NCBI GenBank assembly: GCA_003558175.1
Contig: PWMO01000485.1
Location: forward strand, 1-7,332
Length of the DNA: 7,332 nucleotides
Source: Spirochaetaceae bacterium
Lineage (GTDB): Bacteria > Spirochaetota > Spirochaetia > DSM-27196 > PWMO01
Direction of reading: 5' to 3'
Position numbers and translations under genes: made by a program. Under the pieces are notes generated by a model. That model saw nothing but the letters and a program-made list of their open reading frames with translations. It was not told the DNA's origin and ran no database searches. Positions 5,702 to 7,332 of this stretch are shown in pieces (positions within the stretch are counted from its first letter, which is position 1; every line of letters begins with the position of its first letter).

Positions 5702-6786
5702 TACCGCTGAAATACAGGCTGCGACGGGCGCTGCGGATCGTCCTGGCGCCGTACGTCCGAGTGCGGGCGAGTCATCCGCTGCTCACCTTCATCGCCGGAC
5801 GGATCGGCGCAACGGTGACCATGCTGTTCTTTCTCGGCCTCGCAGTGTTCTTTCTGATGTCACTCACCCCTGGCGACATCGTAGACAACTACGTGCGCAG
5901 CCAGATGCTGATGACGCAGGACTTCCGCCAGGCGGACAATATCTACAGTGAAGAGGCCATCGCGCAGATGCGCGCGCGACTGGGGCTGGATCAGCCGTTC
6001 TACGTGCAGTACGGGCGCTGGCTGCACCAGGTGTTTGTACAGCGGGACCTGGGGCGAACGATGATCTCACGAGCTCCGGTGCTGTTCCTGATCCGCGACC
6101 GCATGATCAACTCGTTAATCCTGAACCTGATCTCGCTCTTCTTTCTGACAATCATCTCGTTTATTCTGGGGATCTACTTCTCATCCAAGGTTGGAACGCG
6201 GGTAGATGTAGTTGCCACGTTTGCAGCACTGTTCCTGCACGCCTTCCCGGGCATCCTGCTGCTGATTCTGTTACAGCTGTTTGCCTCGGCCACCGGCCTC
6301 TTCCCCATAACCGCCTATCCGCCGTTTCCGTTCAGCGAAGACCCGGTGGGCTTCAGTTTCAGTTATGCGTATCATATCTTCCTGCCGTTGCTGGGTGCCT
6401 TCCTGTCGGGAATCGGCGGGACGATGCGGATGATCCGGGCCACCATGCTCGACCAGCTGGGCCAGCCCTACATCACCTCAATTCGCTCTCGCGGCATCAG
6501 TGAGCGCAGGATCTATTTTGCCCACGCCTTTCGCAACACGCTGAACCCCTACATCACCTCCAGCGCCAACCTGTTTGCAAGCCTCTTTTCCGGGTCCCTG
6601 ATTCTCGAGATTATCTTCTCCTATCCCGGAATCGGGCGGCTGATGTACGAGGCGGTGCGACAGGAAGACATCAACCTGGTACTGACCAACATCATGTTTA
6701 TCAGTTTCCTGGTGCTGCTGGGGATGATCGTAGCCGATATCCTGCTGGCAGTGGTGGATCCGAGAATCCGTTACGGGAAGACGTAG
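5698..6786 (+). CDS. ABC transporter permease 1 (DppB/OppB type)
   Basis: This 362-residue inner-membrane permease forms half of the translocation channel. The ATG at 5698 overlaps the preceding TGA by 4 nt and has no strong Shine-Dalgarno, which indicates coupled translation. An in-frame ATG-less upstream extension to 5635 would lie wholly inside the binding-protein gene. About six membrane segments are visible: 37-56, 139-161, 172-197, 227-247, 288-308 and 330-353. The large first periplasmic loop contains RLGLDQPFYVQYGRWL (94-109) and RDLGRTM (116-122), both characteristic of DppB-type proteins. The cytoplasmic EAA loop that docks the ATPase lies at 258-287 (SIRSRGISERRIYFAHAFRN). GSLILEIIFSYPGIG (299-313) and the terminal VDPRIRYG (353-360) are conserved. 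It resembles E. coli YejB in length and C-terminus, so a Yej-like role is possible. Confidence 0.93.
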   Translation: MIPLKYRLRRALRIVLAPYVRVRASHPLLTFIAGRIGATVTMLFFLGLAVFFLMSLTPGDIVDNYVRSQMLMTQDFRQADNIYSEEAIAQMRARLGLDQPFYVQYGRWLHQVFVQRDLGRTMISRAPVLFLIRDRMINSLILNLISLFFLTIISFILGIYFSSKVGTRVDVVATFAALFLHAFPGILLLILLQLFASATGLFPITAYPPFPFSEDPVGFSFSYAYHIFLPLLGAFLSGIGGTMRMIRATMLDQLGQPYITSIRSRGISERRIYFAHAFRNTLNPYITSSANLFASLFSGSLILEIIFSYPGIGRLMYEAVRQEDINLVLTNIMFISFLVLLGMIVADILLAVVDPRIRYGKT

Positions 6787-6792
6787 GCCGAT

Positions 6793-7332
6793 ATGAAGCG
6801 ATTCTTCAGAAGCATAGCCAGACGACCGGTGGCGCTCATTTCGGTAATCATCCTGGTGGTTCTTTACACCACCATGATCTTTGCCGAGCTGCTCACCCCG
6901 TACACCCCGGCGACGGTTTTCCGCAACCATAACTACCATCCGCCCAACGTGCGGCTCTACTCAAGCGAGTTGGGTTTCCGGCCGCAGATCCAGCGGCACG
7001 CGCTGATCGATGAGATTAACTGGCGCTACGTGCCGTTGCGCGGCGCACACATTCCCATCCGGTTCTTGGTGCGCGGTCCGCAGTACCGTTTGTGGGGCCT
7101 GTTCACCACCAATATCCACCTGTTCGGAACGGACGTACCCTATACCGACGACGGCCGTACCTGGGAAGAGGGAGGTCGAAATTACCCGGTGTTTCTCTTC
7201 GGTGCCGACCATCTCGGGCGCGACCTGTTTACACGGGTGCTGCACGGCTCGCGCATCTCTCTCACCATCGGGTTTATCGGCATAACCATTTCGCTGACAC
7301 TGGCCATCATCCTGGGCGGGCTTGCGGTTTAC
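6793..7332 (+). CDS. ABC transporter permease 2 (DppC/OppC type), 3' partial
   Basis: The frame from the ATG at 6793 stays open for 180 codons to the window end. It starts 6 nt after the permease 1 stop and should encode the partner half of the channel. Residues 1-11 are basic (MKRFFRSIARR), and TM1 spans about 12-33, as in the OppC N-terminal domain. FGADHLGRDLFTRVLHGSRISL (136-157) is the hallmark that precedes the core permease domain (usually G-T-D-xx-GRD-xx-SR). TM2 starts near 158. Between TM1 and the hallmark lie about 100 residues (36-135), predicted periplasmic and rich in aromatic residues, versus roughly 40-50 in E. coli DppC. E. coli YejE also has an enlarged loop here. The missing part should hold the remaining helices and the EAA loop. 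Only a weak Shine-Dalgarno is visible, so coupling to permease 1 is likely. Confidence 0.92.
   Translation, partial: MKRFFRSIARRPVALISVIILVVLYTTMIFAELLTPYTPATVFRNHNYHPPNVRLYSSELGFRPQIQRHALIDEINWRYVPLRGAHIPIRFLVRGPQYRLWGLFTTNIHLFGTDVPYTDDGRTWEEGGRNYPVFLFGADHLGRDLFTRVLHGSRISLTIGFIGITISLTLAIILGGLAVY

Overview
The window comes from a fairly GC-rich (roughly 60% by eye), densely coding bacterium with a periplasm. It encodes a secreted methionine sulfoxide reductase, a lipoprotein binding protein and two inner-membrane permeases. The lipoprotein signal has Leu at -4 instead of -3, a relaxed lipobox seen in spirochaetes. Together with sphingolipid genes and a large peptide-type ABC transporter, this makes a free-living spirochaete or similar Gram-negative reasonable, but it is a guess and not a demonstrated assignment.

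Layout. (1) 1-1849, plus strand: the 3' part of a 3-ketodihydrosphingosine reductase-like SDR gene, then, 16 nt later, a complete serine palmitoyltransferase-like PLP enzyme. These are steps 2 and 1 of sphingoid base synthesis. (2) 1847-1946: three tandem 19-bp repeats that begin on the spt stop codon, then a GC-rich inverted repeat between convergent genes. (3) 1941-2918, minus strand: a zinc-free quinone-oxidoreductase-like MDR enzyme with a possible promoter just upstream, giving a near-leaderless message. (4) 3093-3710, plus strand, divergent from (3): an exported MsrB that keeps the catalytic Cys but has lost every other Cys. (5) 3711-3865: an intergenic region with a dyad over the msrB stop, a short direct repeat and an AT-rich promoter-like stretch. 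(6) 3866-7332, plus strand: a peptide/nickel-type (family 5) ABC importer operon with a lipoprotein binding protein, permease 1 (ATGA overlap) and permease 2 (6-nt gap, cut by the window end). Its ATPase genes are presumably further downstream.

How the parts work together. The spt/KDSR pair should condense an amino acid, usually serine, with an acyl thioester and reduce the resulting ketone to a sphinganine-type base. The importer should capture an oligopeptide-like solute in the periplasm and pass it through the permease dimer. The MDR and MsrB genes are separate units that could share redox or oxidative-stress regulation through their divergent control region, but nothing in the sequence proves this. 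The observations most worth following are the eukaryote-like KDSR signature beside spt, the single-cysteine exported MsrB and the stop-codon-bearing tandem repeat.
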